Shown here: positions 24,748 to 32,806 of the stretch, piece after piece
How the letters are laid out: each line of letters begins with the position of its first letter
Numbering within the stretch: the first letter of the stretch is position 1
Assembly: GCF_030815865.1 (NCBI RefSeq)
Contig: NZ_JAUSXI010000001.1
Coordinates: forward strand, 4,092,001-4,156,000
Source: Arthrobacter globiformis
GTDB lineage: Bacteria; Actinomycetota; Actinomycetes; Actinomycetales; Micrococcaceae
DNA: 64,000 nt
Direction of reading: 5' to 3'
Notes under the pieces: model-generated
Told to the model about the DNA's origin: nothing
The model's database searches: none
What the model saw: only the letters and a program-made list of their open reading frames with translations
Made by a program: the position numbers and the translations under genes

Positions 24748-24999
24748 AACCCTCCTTCCGGGGATAGTGCCGGTATTCCGGGTCCCCGCTCAGGTGAGCT
24801 AAAACTAAAAACGCCCCGCGCAGATGCACGGGGCTTGGCTCAACGCTGTTCAAAACAGCGGAACTTTGCTTCGTTCACCTGCGCCGGCCGCCCTATGTTC
24901 AGGGTCCTTCGTCCGGAAACCCACTGGCTCTTTCGCACACAACTGCAGAGTTGAGCTGAGCTCGAAAGAGTGGGAATCCAACAACCGACGGTCTTTGGT
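24748..24999 (-). ncRNA. L10 (rplJ) mRNA leader with attenuator-like hairpin
   Basis: A leader of about 250 nt lies between the proposed promoter and rplJ. It contains a CGCTGTT/AACAGCG hairpin (24844-24860) and, closer to the gene, a GCCCCG/CGGGGC hairpin (24813-24834) followed in the sense of transcription by GTTTTTAGTTTT, a textbook intrinsic terminator ahead of the gene. Upstream AAGACCGTCGG resembles the conserved part of L10 leaders. The arrangement fits feedback by L10-L12 binding. Family membership is recalled, not computed. Confidence 0.7.
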
Positions 25000-25005
25000 A
25001 GTTCA

Positions 25006-25035
25006 AGCTTAGGGGACGGTCCTGTGCATTACCAA
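25006..25035 (-). promoter_or_regulatory. Probable rplJ promoter
   Basis: Reading leftward: TTGGTA (25030-25035), an 18-base spacer and TAAGCT (25006-25011). This would start the message near 24999, just before the conserved leader sequence. Confidence 0.6.
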
Positions 25036-25061
25036 ATCGGCCGCTCCTCCGCCACCACGAC

Positions 25062-26174
25062 CTAACTCCTCCTCGGTCCAAGGTCCGGCAGTTCCTTTTG
25101 CCAGATTCCAGTGACTCCCGCCGTCGTGAACCCAAGCTGGCGGTTGACCGTGAGGAGGTACCGGTTTTCCGGCGCGTTCCAGGTGTAGATCACCCGCGCA
25201 GCGGGGAACTGCTCGGTAAGGCGCTCCATATTGGCAACCTTGATGAGCAGGCCGAGCTTGTTGCCACGGTGCGCCTGCAGCACCACCGTGTCATCCTGGA
25301 AGACTACGTCCTGCCGCTGCGCCAGGACGCTGATGGTCGTCAGCCCCACGAGCGTCTCGGTAGCAATGTGTTCGACGGCGGTCACCACCGTGCGCCGCCC
25401 CTGGGAGATCATGACTTCCTCGGCTTCCCTCAGGATCCGGGCATCGAAGACTATGTCGTCGGTCCCCTCCACGGGTCCGGCGTCGCCGCCGGCCTGGTTT
25501 TCGAGGGCTGCCACCGATTCCAGCCAGCGCTCCGGGCAGCGGTCGGTCCAGTGGTGCAGGCGGTAGCGGCCGTTGTTGGCTTCCTGCGCCTCAGCCTCGA
25601 GCTCCGCTACCAGCTTGCTGTCCAGCGGCAGCGCGCACGAGCTGAACTGTTCGATGTGCTGCAGCGTGTAACCGGTGCGCTGGGCGAAGTCCACCTCGCG
25701 GCTCCCCAAGGGCACATAGCCTTGGCCCGATCCAGGCACCAGCTGCTCGGGCGCGAATTCGTGCAGGGACGCACCGGGATGGTTGGTGTCCACCAGGATC
25801 ATGGTGCGGCCCTCGTTCCGGGCGAAGTGCTCCGCGGCTTCCAGCAACTGCCTGCCCACGCCTTGGCGCTGATACTCGGGGAGGATGTCCAGGGTGAATT
25901 CGGCGAGGTCCAGGTTGTCGGCGAGGGGCAGGGCGATGTCCACAGTGCCCACGATGTCGTCGCCGACCTTTGCCACCAGGATTACCTGGCGCTCGTACGG
26001 GTCTTCCAGTTCGAGGAGCTTTTCCAGCGGCGTGTAGGCGAGGTCGTCACTCCCCCAGGTATCCATCCGGACCTTGCGCCCCACCTCCACCGCGGCGAGG
26101 AAGTCCGCTGCGTCGGCAGCATCCACTGAGTCCGGAATCCACAACCGCTCAATCCGCACCTCTATTGCCATCAT
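25062..26174 (-). CDS. Tandem GNAT-fold N-acetyltransferase
   Basis: About 370 residues from the MMAIEVRIERLW start at 26174; the frame is open further upstream but without a good site. The N-terminal half has a clear GNAT acetyl-CoA loop (EYQRQGVGRQLLEAAEHF, about residue 100), preceded by the beta strand LDLAEFTLDILP. The C-terminal half has a degenerate counterpart (AHRGNKLGLLIKVAN) and the typical GNAT ending TWNAPENRYLLTVNRQLGF. The substrate is unknown. It is a paralogue of the next gene; the reading direction is away from rplJ's promoter. Confidence 0.8.
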   Translation of the reverse strand: MMAIEVRIERLWIPDSVDAADAADFLAAVEVGRKVRMDTWGSDDLAYTPLEKLLELEDPYERQVILVAKVGDDIVGTVDIALPLADNLDLAEFTLDILPEYQRQGVGRQLLEAAEHFARNEGRTMILVDTNHPGASLHEFAPEQLVPGSGQGYVPLGSREVDFAQRTGYTLQHIEQFSSCALPLDSKLVAELEAEAQEANNGRYRLHHWTDRCPERWLESVAALENQAGGDAGPVEGTDDIVFDARILREAEEVMISQGRRTVVTAVEHIATETLVGLTTISVLAQRQDVVFQDDTVVLQAHRGNKLGLLIKVANMERLTEQFPAARVIYTWNAPENRYLLTVNRQLGFTTAGVTGIWQKELPDLGPRRS

Positions 26175-26251
26175 CCCCAGCCGTTCCGCCGCTTGCCATG
26201 AAGGCTGCGGGCTTGAGTCCACGCGGTGTATCCGTCGCCAGCATATGCCGG

Positions 26252-27343
26252 TTAACGCCGGCGCTGCCACTCACCGTCGTACCCTGCCGGACGGAAGCCC
26301 AGCGCTACATTGATAGCCAGCATGTGGTCATTCTCTGCGGCGTTGAATGTCAGGACCCGTTCCACTTCTGGATGGTCCTGCTGCAGGCGCCGCAGATTGC
26401 GCACCTTAACCAGCATCCCCAGCCGGTGCCCGCGGTGCGCCTTGGCCACGAGCGTGTCGTCCTGCTCAGCCAGCCATGGTTTTTCGTCCGAGTGCTGCAG
26501 TACCGAGTAGGCGGCCAGCTCGCCGCTCGCCTTATGCCGGGCCACTGCCACCAGCGACTCCAGGCCCGTCCGCTTCCACTCGTCCTCGACGTGCCGGACG
26601 CGTTGCGCGTCCCACATCTCGGCGTCGTAGTGCAGCGCACCTGCCGGGGAGTCCGTGCTCATCCTGGACATGAGCAAGGCCATCTGTTCCACGTACTCAT
26701 CCGGGCAGCGGTCCGTCCAGCTGAGGCTTTCGTACTGGTCCCCGGCAATGCCGGCGGCCTCGCGTTCCAATGCGTCCAGGACACCGCCCGACGGCGGCAT
26801 GTCCAGTGCGCTGAAACGCGTCACCTGCTCGAGGGTGTAACCGGCCGCCACGGCGAACCGGACGCCGCGCGCCGCGGCCGGGACCCCGCCCGTCCCCGTT
26901 CCGGGCCTCAGGATCCCCGGGCCGTCCAGGTCGAACCCGGGCGCGTGTTCGGTGAAGGACTGCAGGGTGCTGCGCCGGTCCTCCCCCGCGAGTGCCTCTG
27001 CGTGCCGCAAGAGGGCCCGTCCGATGCCCCGGCCGCTGAACCCGTTGAGGACGTCCACCCTGAGGAACGCATCCTGGAGGTTTTCCTTTTGCGTAAGCCT
27101 GACCCAGGACCTTGCCACCATGCGGCCGTCCAGCCGTACGAAGAAGAGCCGCAGCTTCGCGTAGTCGTCGTCGCGCCACGCTTCCAGCCTGGCCTTGCGG
27201 GGCGATGCCCGGTCCAGGTTGCCCCAAAGCTCCAGCACCACAGCGTCGCTGAGGTCGCTGAACTCGTGGAAGTCCGCGGCGTCGGGAGCGTCAAGCGACG
27301 CAGGCAACAATAGCGGCTCGATCCGGTAGGAGGGCGTCGTCAC
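26252..27343 (-). CDS. Tandem GNAT-fold N-acetyltransferase, paralogue of its neighbour
   Basis: A 363-residue protein with the same layout as the gene at 25062: an N-terminal acetyl-CoA loop (NGFSGRGIGRALLRHAEAL, about residue 105) and a C-terminal AHRGHRLGMLVKVRNLRRL with TFNAAENDHMLAINVALGF. Both share the middle motif YxLxxWTDRCPxxxxE. The two genes are therefore an old tandem duplication. The 26175-26251 gap is short, so they are likely one transcript. No substrate can be assigned. Confidence 0.8.
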   Translation of the reverse strand: MTTPSYRIEPLLLPASLDAPDAADFHEFSDLSDAVVLELWGNLDRASPRKARLEAWRDDDYAKLRLFFVRLDGRMVARSWVRLTQKENLQDAFLRVDVLNGFSGRGIGRALLRHAEALAGEDRRSTLQSFTEHAPGFDLDGPGILRPGTGTGGVPAAARGVRFAVAAGYTLEQVTRFSALDMPPSGGVLDALEREAAGIAGDQYESLSWTDRCPDEYVEQMALLMSRMSTDSPAGALHYDAEMWDAQRVRHVEDEWKRTGLESLVAVARHKASGELAAYSVLQHSDEKPWLAEQDDTLVAKAHRGHRLGMLVKVRNLRRLQQDHPEVERVLTFNAAENDHMLAINVALGFRPAGYDGEWQRRR

Positions 27344-27453
27344 CGGATCAGCCTAGCCGCATCGCCCTGAGTCCGACAGAGCCCCGTCGAGAGCGAGCCG
27401 GCGAGCCCGCTGGAGTCCCGCCGTCGCACTTCCGGCAGCGAAAGGACCACCGT

Positions 27454-27499
27454 AAAGCAGAAGGACCGCCCGGCAAACGCCGGACGGTCCTTCTGCTTT
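27454..27499 (-). terminator. Terminator after rplA
   Basis: Very long hairpin: 15-base arms (AAAGCAGAAGGACCG / CGGTCCTTCTGCTTT), one mismatch, then 5 more pairs (CCGGC/GCCGG) and an AAAC loop. It lies 31 bases beyond rplA and also ends the region in front of the double-GNAT genes. Confidence 0.88.
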
Positions 27500-27530
27500 T
27501 GGCCGGATATCCGGCCGAGATTCGCGAGAC

Positions 27531-28238
27531 TTATGCCTCGATGAGAACCTTGGTGACGTTGGGGTCAACGGAGATGCCGGGACCGAACGTGGTGGCAACC
27601 GTTGCCTTCTGGATGTAGCGGCCCTTGGAAGCGGACGGCTTCAGGCGGAGCACCTCTTCGAGGGCAGCGGCGTAGTTCTCGGCCAGCTTGACGGAGTCGA
27701 ACGAAACCTTGCCGATGATGAAGTGCAGGTTGGAGTGCTTGTCGACGCGGAAGTCGATCTTGCCGCCCTTGATGTCGTTGACAGCCTTGGTGACATCGGG
27801 GGTGACGGTGCCGGTCTTCGGGTTCGGCATCAGGTTACGCGGACCCAAGACCTTACCGAGGCGGCCAACCTTGCCCATGAGGTCAGGGGTGGCAACGGCT
27901 GCGTCGAAGTCGGTCCAGCCGCCGGCGATCTTTTCGATCAGGTCATCGGAACCAACGAAGTCGGCGCCGGCAGCGATTGCTGCTTCGGCCTTCTCGCCCG
28001 TGGCGAACACGAGGACGCGGGCGGTCTTACCGGTGCCGTGCGGCAGGTTGACGGTACCGCGGACCATCTGGTCAGCCTTACGGGGGTCAACACCCAGGCG
28101 GAAGGCAACCTCAACGGTGGCGTCGAACTTGGACGGGTTGGTGTCCTTGGCCAGCGTCACTGCCTCGAACGGCGCGTAGAACTTCTCCGCGTCGATCTTG
28201 GCTGCGGCTGCCTCGTATGCTTTGCTGCGCTTTGCCAT
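27531..28238 (-). CDS. rplA: 50S ribosomal protein L1
   Basis: A 235-residue L1 of canonical length: [16 protein letters not shown] at the start, [21 protein letters not shown], and [19 protein letters not shown]1 forms the mobile L1 stalk at the E site and in many bacteria represses the L11-L1 operon. It follows rplK after 177 bases. Confidence 0.97.
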   Translation of the reverse strand: MAKRSKAYEAAAAKIDAEKFYAPFEAVTLAKDTNPSKFDATVEVAFRLGVDPRKADQMVRGTVNLPHGTGKTARVLVFATGEKAEAAIAAGADFVGSDDLIEKIAGGWTDFDAAVATPDLMGKVGRLGKVLGPRNLMPNPKTGTVTPDVTKAVNDIKGGKIDFRVDKHSNLHFIIGKVSFDSVKLAENYAAALEEVLRLKPSASKGRYIQKATVATTFGPGISVDPNVTKVLIEA

Positions 28239-28415
28239 GCTGCTTATTTCTCCTTGTGCAGTTGTGGTCTGCGGACCGCGCTGGGCCCTGCCACAGCCGC
28301 TAGTCCGGCGTGGACTGGCGGCATTTCAATGTTTCAGTGGTGCCGGTTTCCCGGCGGTGCTGTCCGGCGTCGTCCCCGGTATCCCGGACCCGGCGCCGCA
28401 TCAGCGGTAAGGGAA
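28239..28415 (-). other. rplK-rplA intergenic region
   Basis: 177 bases without a gene. GC-rich short inverted repeats are present (for example GTGCCGG and CCGGCGGTGC near 28341-28362). A regulatory role such as an L1-binding site is possible, but nothing specific can be shown. Confidence 0.3.
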
Positions 28416-28847
28416 TTAACCCTCGACGGTGATACCCATGGAGCGGGCGGTGCCGGCGATGATCTTCGCTGCGCCTTCGAGGCTGGTGGCGTTGAGGTCT
28501 TCCATCTTGGTGGTGGCGATCTCGTTGACCTGTGCCTGGGTCAGCTTGGCAACCTTGACGGTGTGCGGGGTAGCCGAACCCTTGGCGACGCCTGCAGCCT
28601 TCTTGATGAGCTCTGCAGCCGGCGGGGTCTTGGTGATGAACGTGAACGAGCGGTCTTCGTAGACCGTGATTTCAACAGGAATAACGTTGCCGCGCTGGGC
28701 TTCCGTCGCAGCGTTGTACGCCTTGCAGAATTCCATGATGTTGACACCGTGCTGGCCAAGCGCGGGACCGATCGGCGGGGCCGGGTTAGCGGCACCTGCC
28801 TGGATCTGCAGCTTGATGAGGCCGGTGACCTTCTTCTTGGGAGCCAA
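28416..28847 (-). CDS. rplK: 50S ribosomal protein L11
   Basis: A 143-residue protein: [42 protein letters not shown] with the proline-rich N-terminal domain (thiostrepton and stringent-response contact region) and the C-terminal RNA-binding domain ending [12 protein letters not shown]. It is in the standard nusG-rplK-rplA order. Confidence 0.97.
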
Positions 28848-28980
28848 TGTAGGGTCCTTCTCTCAAATGCGTCCTGGGACACAGGAGCGTGCCTCAGGTG
28901 GTTGACCGCCATGGCGAGGCGGTCGGCCGTTCCGGAACTGCTAAAGCGGGCTGTTCCGGAGCGAAATCTGTGGTGATCAG

Positions 28981-29913
28981 TTAGATCTTGGTGACCTGGT
29001 TGAAGGCCAGCGTGACCGGGGTCTCGCGCTCGAAGATGGACACCAGCACCACGAGGGTCTGGGAATCCACCTTGATCTCGGAGATCGTGGCGGGAAGGGT
29101 CTCGAACGGGCCTTCCTTGACGATGACAGACTCGCCGACCTCGAAGTCGACGTCGACCTGGGCGGCAGCCTGCTTGGTGGGCTTGCCCTTTTCCGCCTGC
29201 TCTTCTTCGAAGACCGGGGCCAGCATGGAGAAGACCTCATCGAGGCGCAGCGGCACGGGGTTGTGGGCGTTGCCTACGAAGCCGGTGACGCCCGGGGTGT
29301 GGCGAACGGCGCCCCAGGAGGCGTCGGTCAGGTCCATGCGGACCAGCACGTAGCCGGGGATGCGGACGCGGTTGATGACCTTGCGCTGAGCGTTCTTGAT
29401 CTCAACGACTTCTTCCATCGGAACCTGGATTTCGAAGATGTAATCTTCCATGTCCAGGGTCTGGATGCGGGTCTCAAGGTTGGCCTTGACGCGGTTTTCG
29501 TAGCCGGCGTAGGAGTGGATGACGTACCAGTCACCCTCCTGGCGGCGCAGCTTGGACTTGAACTCTTCGGCGGGATCGGTGGCCTGCGCGGCAGCGGTGG
29601 CCAGGACGTCGGTCCCTTCGGCGCCTTCCTCGGCGTCCTCTCCGGTCACGTCGTCAGCGTCGGCGTCGGTCTCGGCGTCAGCGACGTCGGTCTCGTCGTC
29701 GGCGTCAGTATCGGCCTCGGCGTCAGCGTCATCGACGTCAGTATCGGCCTCGGCGTCAGTATCGATCTCGGCGTCAGCGTCGCCTTCGTACTCGGCGTCG
29801 CCTTTGGAATCGGGCGCAGCAGACTCAACCTCAGAGCCCTCAGCGGACTCAGCCGCGGGGTTCTGGGTTTCATCCAGCTCAGTCTCAGTTACCTCGAGCT
29901 CCTGCTCAGACAC
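28981..29913 (-). CDS. nusG: Transcription termination/antitermination factor NusG with acidic repeat extension
   Basis: A 310-residue protein; most NusG proteins are about 180 residues. The NGN domain starts at about residue 125 ([17 protein letters not shown]), and the C-terminal KOW domain is [22 protein letters not shown]. The first 115 residues are almost entirely Asp, Ala, Glu and Thr in short DADAE-like repeats. NusG couples RNA polymerase to the ribosome through S10, which is also in this window. Long acidic N-termini are known in actinobacterial NusG, but their role is not. Confidence 0.95.
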   Translation of the reverse strand: MSEQELEVTETELDETQNPAAESAEGSEVESAAPDSKGDAEYEGDADAEIDTDAEADTDVDDADAEADTDADDETDVADAETDADADDVTGEDAEEGAEGTDVLATAAAQATDPAEEFKSKLRRQEGDWYVIHSYAGYENRVKANLETRIQTLDMEDYIFEIQVPMEEVVEIKNAQRKVINRVRIPGYVLVRMDLTDASWGAVRHTPGVTGFVGNAHNPVPLRLDEVFSMLAPVFEEEQAEKGKPTKQAAAQVDVDFEVGESVIVKEGPFETLPATISEIKVDSQTLVVLVSIFERETPVTLAFNQVTKI

Positions 29914-30026
29914 TTGGTCTCCTGCTTCCTCATTGCTAATTGCCTATTTAAATGGCTCAATTCCGCACACCCCGCAGCTCCAGCCGATTCCGGCCGGGAG
30001 TCCACGCAGTCTGCGGACCGATCGCG

Positions 30027-30311
30027 TTAGCGGCCCGTGGCGCCTGTACCGCCGAAGACCCAGCCCACCGCGGTGCCGAACCCCAGGTCCAGCAGAGTGA
30101 CGATCACCATCATGATGACCACAAACACGAGCACCACTAGCGTGTAATTGATCAGTTCCTTGCGGGTGGGGGCGACGACCTTCTTCAGTTCGCCAATGAC
30201 CTGGCGGATGAAGAGTGCTATGCGAGCGAAGAAGCCGGCCTTGGCGGCCTTCTTTGCGGGGCGGCCCTTGGAGCTGCTTGCAGCTGTTTCGGTCACCTGT
30301 TCCTCACTCAT
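30027..30311 (-). CDS. secE: Preprotein translocase subunit SecE
   Basis: A 94-residue SecE: an Ala/Lys-rich N-terminus, then the family helix ARIALFIRQVIGELKKVVAPTRKELINYT and one membrane segment (LVVLVFVVIMMVIVTLL). The start at the ATG of 30311 has AGG immediately in front; a GTG 15 bases downstream (30296) has a better spaced GAGG and would give MTETAASS. The order tRNA-Trp, secE, nusG is conserved. Confidence 0.93.
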   Translation of the reverse strand: MSEEQVTETAASSSKGRPAKKAAKAGFFARIALFIRQVIGELKKVVAPTRKELINYTLVVLVFVVIMMVIVTLLDLGFGTAVGWVFGGTGATGR

Positions 30312-30392
30312 CCTCGCAAGTCGGATTACCCGGCTCTGAACTGAACCTTTGTTTGCTGCGCTTGCTCCGGCTTTTCGCCGGAACAGCCTGCG

Positions 30393-30465
30393 CAGGGCAG
30401 ACAGGACTCGAACCTGCAACCTGCGGTTTTGGAGACCGCTGCGCTACCAATTGCGCCACTACCCT
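30393..30465 (-). tRNA. trpT: tRNA-Trp (anticodon CCA)
   Basis: A 73-nt cloverleaf reading leftward: acceptor AGGGTAG pairing with CTGCCCT (one G-U pair), D arm GCGC..GCGC, anticodon stem GCGGT/ACCGC around CTCCAAA with anticodon CCA, T arm GCAGG/CCTGT around TTCGAGT, discriminator G. The CCA tail is not encoded. It lies 81 bases before secE. Confidence 0.95.
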
Positions 30466-30550
30466 ATGCATCAAAAACCGATGAAAGCCGCACTTCCCCA
30501 AGACGATCTGGGGCGCAAGTCATCATCCGTGTTTTCAACACCGGAGAACC

Positions 30551-30580
30551 AGTCTACGCAACAACTGCGCTTACGTCGAA
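30551..30580 (-). promoter_or_regulatory. Probable trpT-secE-nusG promoter
   Basis: Reading leftward: TTCGAC (30575-30580), an 18-base spacer and TAGACT (30551-30556). It lies about 85 bases before the tRNA and points into the tRNA-secE-nusG operon. Confidence 0.55.
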
Positions 30581-30738
30581 CCAGCCTCATTTCGGACCGT
30601 TTTTCAGCTTCAGAATCCGCGCCGCACCGCAGTCACAAATCCGCGTTCCACCTCGAACGATCCGGTGAACAGCATAGAGTAGATTCCGTCGAATTCCACC
30701 ATTCAGCTCTCCAGCTGCAAGCGAAGAACGGACCCGCC

Positions 30739-31956
30739 ATGTCTGCCGCCCGCGTTTCCCAACGCATTTCCGCCATTGCCGAATCCGCCACCCTGGCTGT
30801 CGACGCCAAGGCCAAGGCGCTGAAGGCGGCGGGCCGGCCGGTGATTGGCTTCGGCGCTGGCGAGCCCGACTTCCCCACTCCGGGCTACATTGTCCAGGCC
30901 GCCATTGACGCCGCCAGCCAGCCGAAGTACCACCGCTACTCCCCCGCCGGCGGCCTGCCCGAGCTGAAGAAGGCAATCGCCGAGAAGACGTTCCGGGACT
31001 CAGGCTACAAGGCGGACCCGTCCCAGGTGCTGGTCACCAACGGCGGCAAGCAGGCTGTCTACAACACGTTCGCCACCCTCGTGGATCCGGGCGACGAAGT
31101 GATCGTGCCTACCCCGTTCTGGACCACCTACCCCGAGGCCATCCGCCTCGCCGGCGGCGTCCCGGTGGAGGTCTTTGCCGGCCCGGAGCAGGACTACCTG
31201 GTGACCGTGGAGCAGCTCGAAGCAGCCGTCACGGACCGCACCAAGATCCTGCTGTTCGTGTCGCCATCGAACCCCACGGGGTCCGTCTACTCGCCCGAGC
31301 AGGTCGCCGAAATCGGGAAGTGGGCCGCCGCCAAAGGCCTGTGGGTGGTCACGGACGAGATCTACGAGCACCTGACGTACGACGGCGTGCCCTTCACCTC
31401 CATTGCCACAGCCGCCCCTGAACTGGGCGACAAGGTTGTGATCCTGAACGGAGTGGCCAAGACCTACGCGATGACCGGCTGGCGCGTGGGCTGGATGATC
31501 GGGCCCGCCGACGTCATCAAGGCCGCCACCAACCTGCAGTCGCACGCCACCTCCAACGTGTCCAACATCCCGCAGATGGCCGCCCTGGCAGCTGTCTCCG
31601 GCCCGCTCACCGCGGTGGACGAGATGAAGGTCGCCTTTGACCGCCGCCGGAAGGCCATCGTGGCCGGGCTGAACGCCATCGAGGGCGTTGAATGCCCGAC
31701 GCCGAAGGGCGCCTTTTACGTGTACGCGGACGTCCGCGCGCTGCTTGGTAAGGAATTCCCGACGGCGAACGGCACGGCCCGGCCCGAAACCTCGGCGGCG
31801 CTTGCGGCGCTGATCCTGGATGAGGTGGAGGTCGCCGTGGTTCCTGGCGAGGCCTTCGGCCCGTCCGGCTTCCTTCGCCTCTCCTACGCCCTGGGCGACG
31901 AGGACCTCGCCACTGGCGTCGGCCGCCTGCAGGACTTCCTCGGCAAGGCGCAGTAA
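30739..31956 (+). CDS. Pyridoxal-phosphate aminotransferase (aspartate aminotransferase type)
   Basis: A 405-residue class I aminotransferase of the Ib aspartate type, transferring amino groups from aspartate or glutamate to 2-oxo acids. [24 protein letters not shown], the PLP lysine Lys241 in [16 protein letters not shown], and FLRLSYA with the substrate arginine are visible. The ATG at 30739 was chosen over the longer open frame because the family begins at [23 protein letters not shown] possible promoter TCGAAC-16-TAGAGT lies at 30653-30680. Divergent from the tRNA-secE operon. Confidence 0.92.
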   Translation: MSAARVSQRISAIAESATLAVDAKAKALKAAGRPVIGFGAGEPDFPTPGYIVQAAIDAASQPKYHRYSPAGGLPELKKAIAEKTFRDSGYKADPSQVLVTNGGKQAVYNTFATLVDPGDEVIVPTPFWTTYPEAIRLAGGVPVEVFAGPEQDYLVTVEQLEAAVTDRTKILLFVSPSNPTGSVYSPEQVAEIGKWAAAKGLWVVTDEIYEHLTYDGVPFTSIATAAPELGDKVVILNGVAKTYAMTGWRVGWMIGPADVIKAATNLQSHATSNVSNIPQMAALAAVSGPLTAVDEMKVAFDRRRKAIVAGLNAIEGVECPTPKGAFYVYADVRALLGKEFPTANGTARPETSAALAALILDEVEVAVVPGEAFGPSGFLRLSYALGDEDLATGVGRLQDFLGKAQ

Positions 31957-32024
31957 CCCCCAACCCTCCCTCACTTATTGCAGGAAAAACACGGATCCTC
32001 CCTCAGATCCTGCAGAGAATTCTT

Positions 32025-32061
32025 AAACGCTCCCGCACCAAAAAATGGTGCGGGAGCGTTT
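32025..32061 (+). terminator. Terminator between the aminotransferase and the response regulator
   Basis: Perfect 16-base arms (AAACGCTCCCGCACCA / TGGTGCGGGAGCGTTT) with an AAAAA loop, between two convergent genes. It can work in both directions. Confidence 0.88.
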
Positions 32062-32068
32062 GCCTTTG

Positions 32069-32129
32069 GGCGGCAGGACGTGAGGACGCGTCTAGGGAAA
32101 GGCGGCAGGACGTGAGGAAGCGTCTGGGC
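32069..32129. repeat. 32-base imperfect direct repeat
   Basis: Two copies of a sequence beginning GGCGGCAGGACGTGAGGA at 32069 and 32101 (period 32), differing at only a few positions. They fill the gap between the terminator and the response-regulator stop codon. Function unknown. Confidence 0.8.
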
Positions 32130-32806
32130 TAGAGGAGGCGGCGCTCGGCGGCCCACTTGGTCAGTTCGTGGCGGCTGGACAGCTGCAGCTTCCGGAGCAC
32201 GGCCGAGACGTGGGTTTCCACGGTTTTGATCGAGATGAAGAGCTCCTTGGCCACCTCCTTGTAGCTGTAGCCGCGGGCGATCAGCCGCATCACCTCGAGT
32301 TCCCGGGCGGAGAGCTTGTCCAGTTCGTCGTCGGCAATGTCGGCCGGGGCGGTGCCGAACGCGTCCAGGACAAAGCCCGCCAGGCGCGGGGAGAACACCG
32401 CGTCGCCGCCGGCAACCCGGAACACGGCGTCGGTGATCTCCGCGCCGGAAATGGTCTTCGTGACATAGCCGCGGGCGCCGGCGCGGATGACGGCCACAAC
32501 GTCCTCGGCCGCATCGGAGACGCTCAGGGCAAGGAAGCGGGTAGTTCCCAGGAACGCCGCGGAACCGGTGATGACTTCCCGCCCTCCCCCGCCGCGGCCG
32601 CCGGGCAGGTGCACGTCCAGCAGCACGACGTCGGGCCGTGCTGCGGCAATGACTTCGACGGCCTGTTCCACGGTGCCGGCCTCGCCGACCACCACCACGC
32701 TCGGATCCAGGTCAGCCTTGAGGCCGGACCGGAATATCGCGTGGTCGTCCACGATCACCACCCGCACGGTTCTTCCCGCCGTGCCTGCCCCTGCTGGTGT
32801 AATCAT
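32129..32806 (-). CDS. NarL/LuxR-family response regulator
   Basis: A 225-residue regulator. The receiver domain (about 15-130) has VIVDDH, the phospho-accepting Asp in VVLLDVHLPG, Ser in LSVSD and Lys in VTKTIS, so it looks functional. The C-terminal LuxR-type helix-turn-helix is LSARELEVMRLIARGYSYKEVAKELFIS...TVETHVSAVLRKL. It overlaps the histidine kinase gene by 4 bases, so they form a two-component pair, and the divergent PspC operon is its likely target (inference). Confidence 0.92.
   Translation of the reverse strand: MITPAGAGTAGRTVRVVIVDDHAIFRSGLKADLDPSVVVVGEAGTVEQAVEVIAAARPDVVLLDVHLPGGRGGGGREVITGSAAFLGTTRFLALSVSDAAEDVVAVIRAGARGYVTKTISGAEITDAVFRVAGGDAVFSPRLAGFVLDAFGTAPADIADDELDKLSARELEVMRLIARGYSYKEVAKELFISIKTVETHVSAVLRKLQLSSRHELTKWAAERRLL

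Noticed and set aside
26855..26930. Frameshift in the second GNAT gene (proline/glycine-rich segment GTGTGGVPAAARG)
   Set aside because: The frame stays open and the GNAT motifs before and after are in the same frame; it is only a low-complexity linker.
29650..29790. CRISPR-like array in the short repeats of nusG
   Set aside because: The repeats are six-base, imperfect, in frame and encode the acidic Asp/Ala/Glu tract; no spacers.
30349..30738. 130 extra N-terminal residues on the aminotransferase
   Set aside because: This part crosses the tRNA-Trp gene and its promoter; the enzyme family begins at the ATG of 30739.
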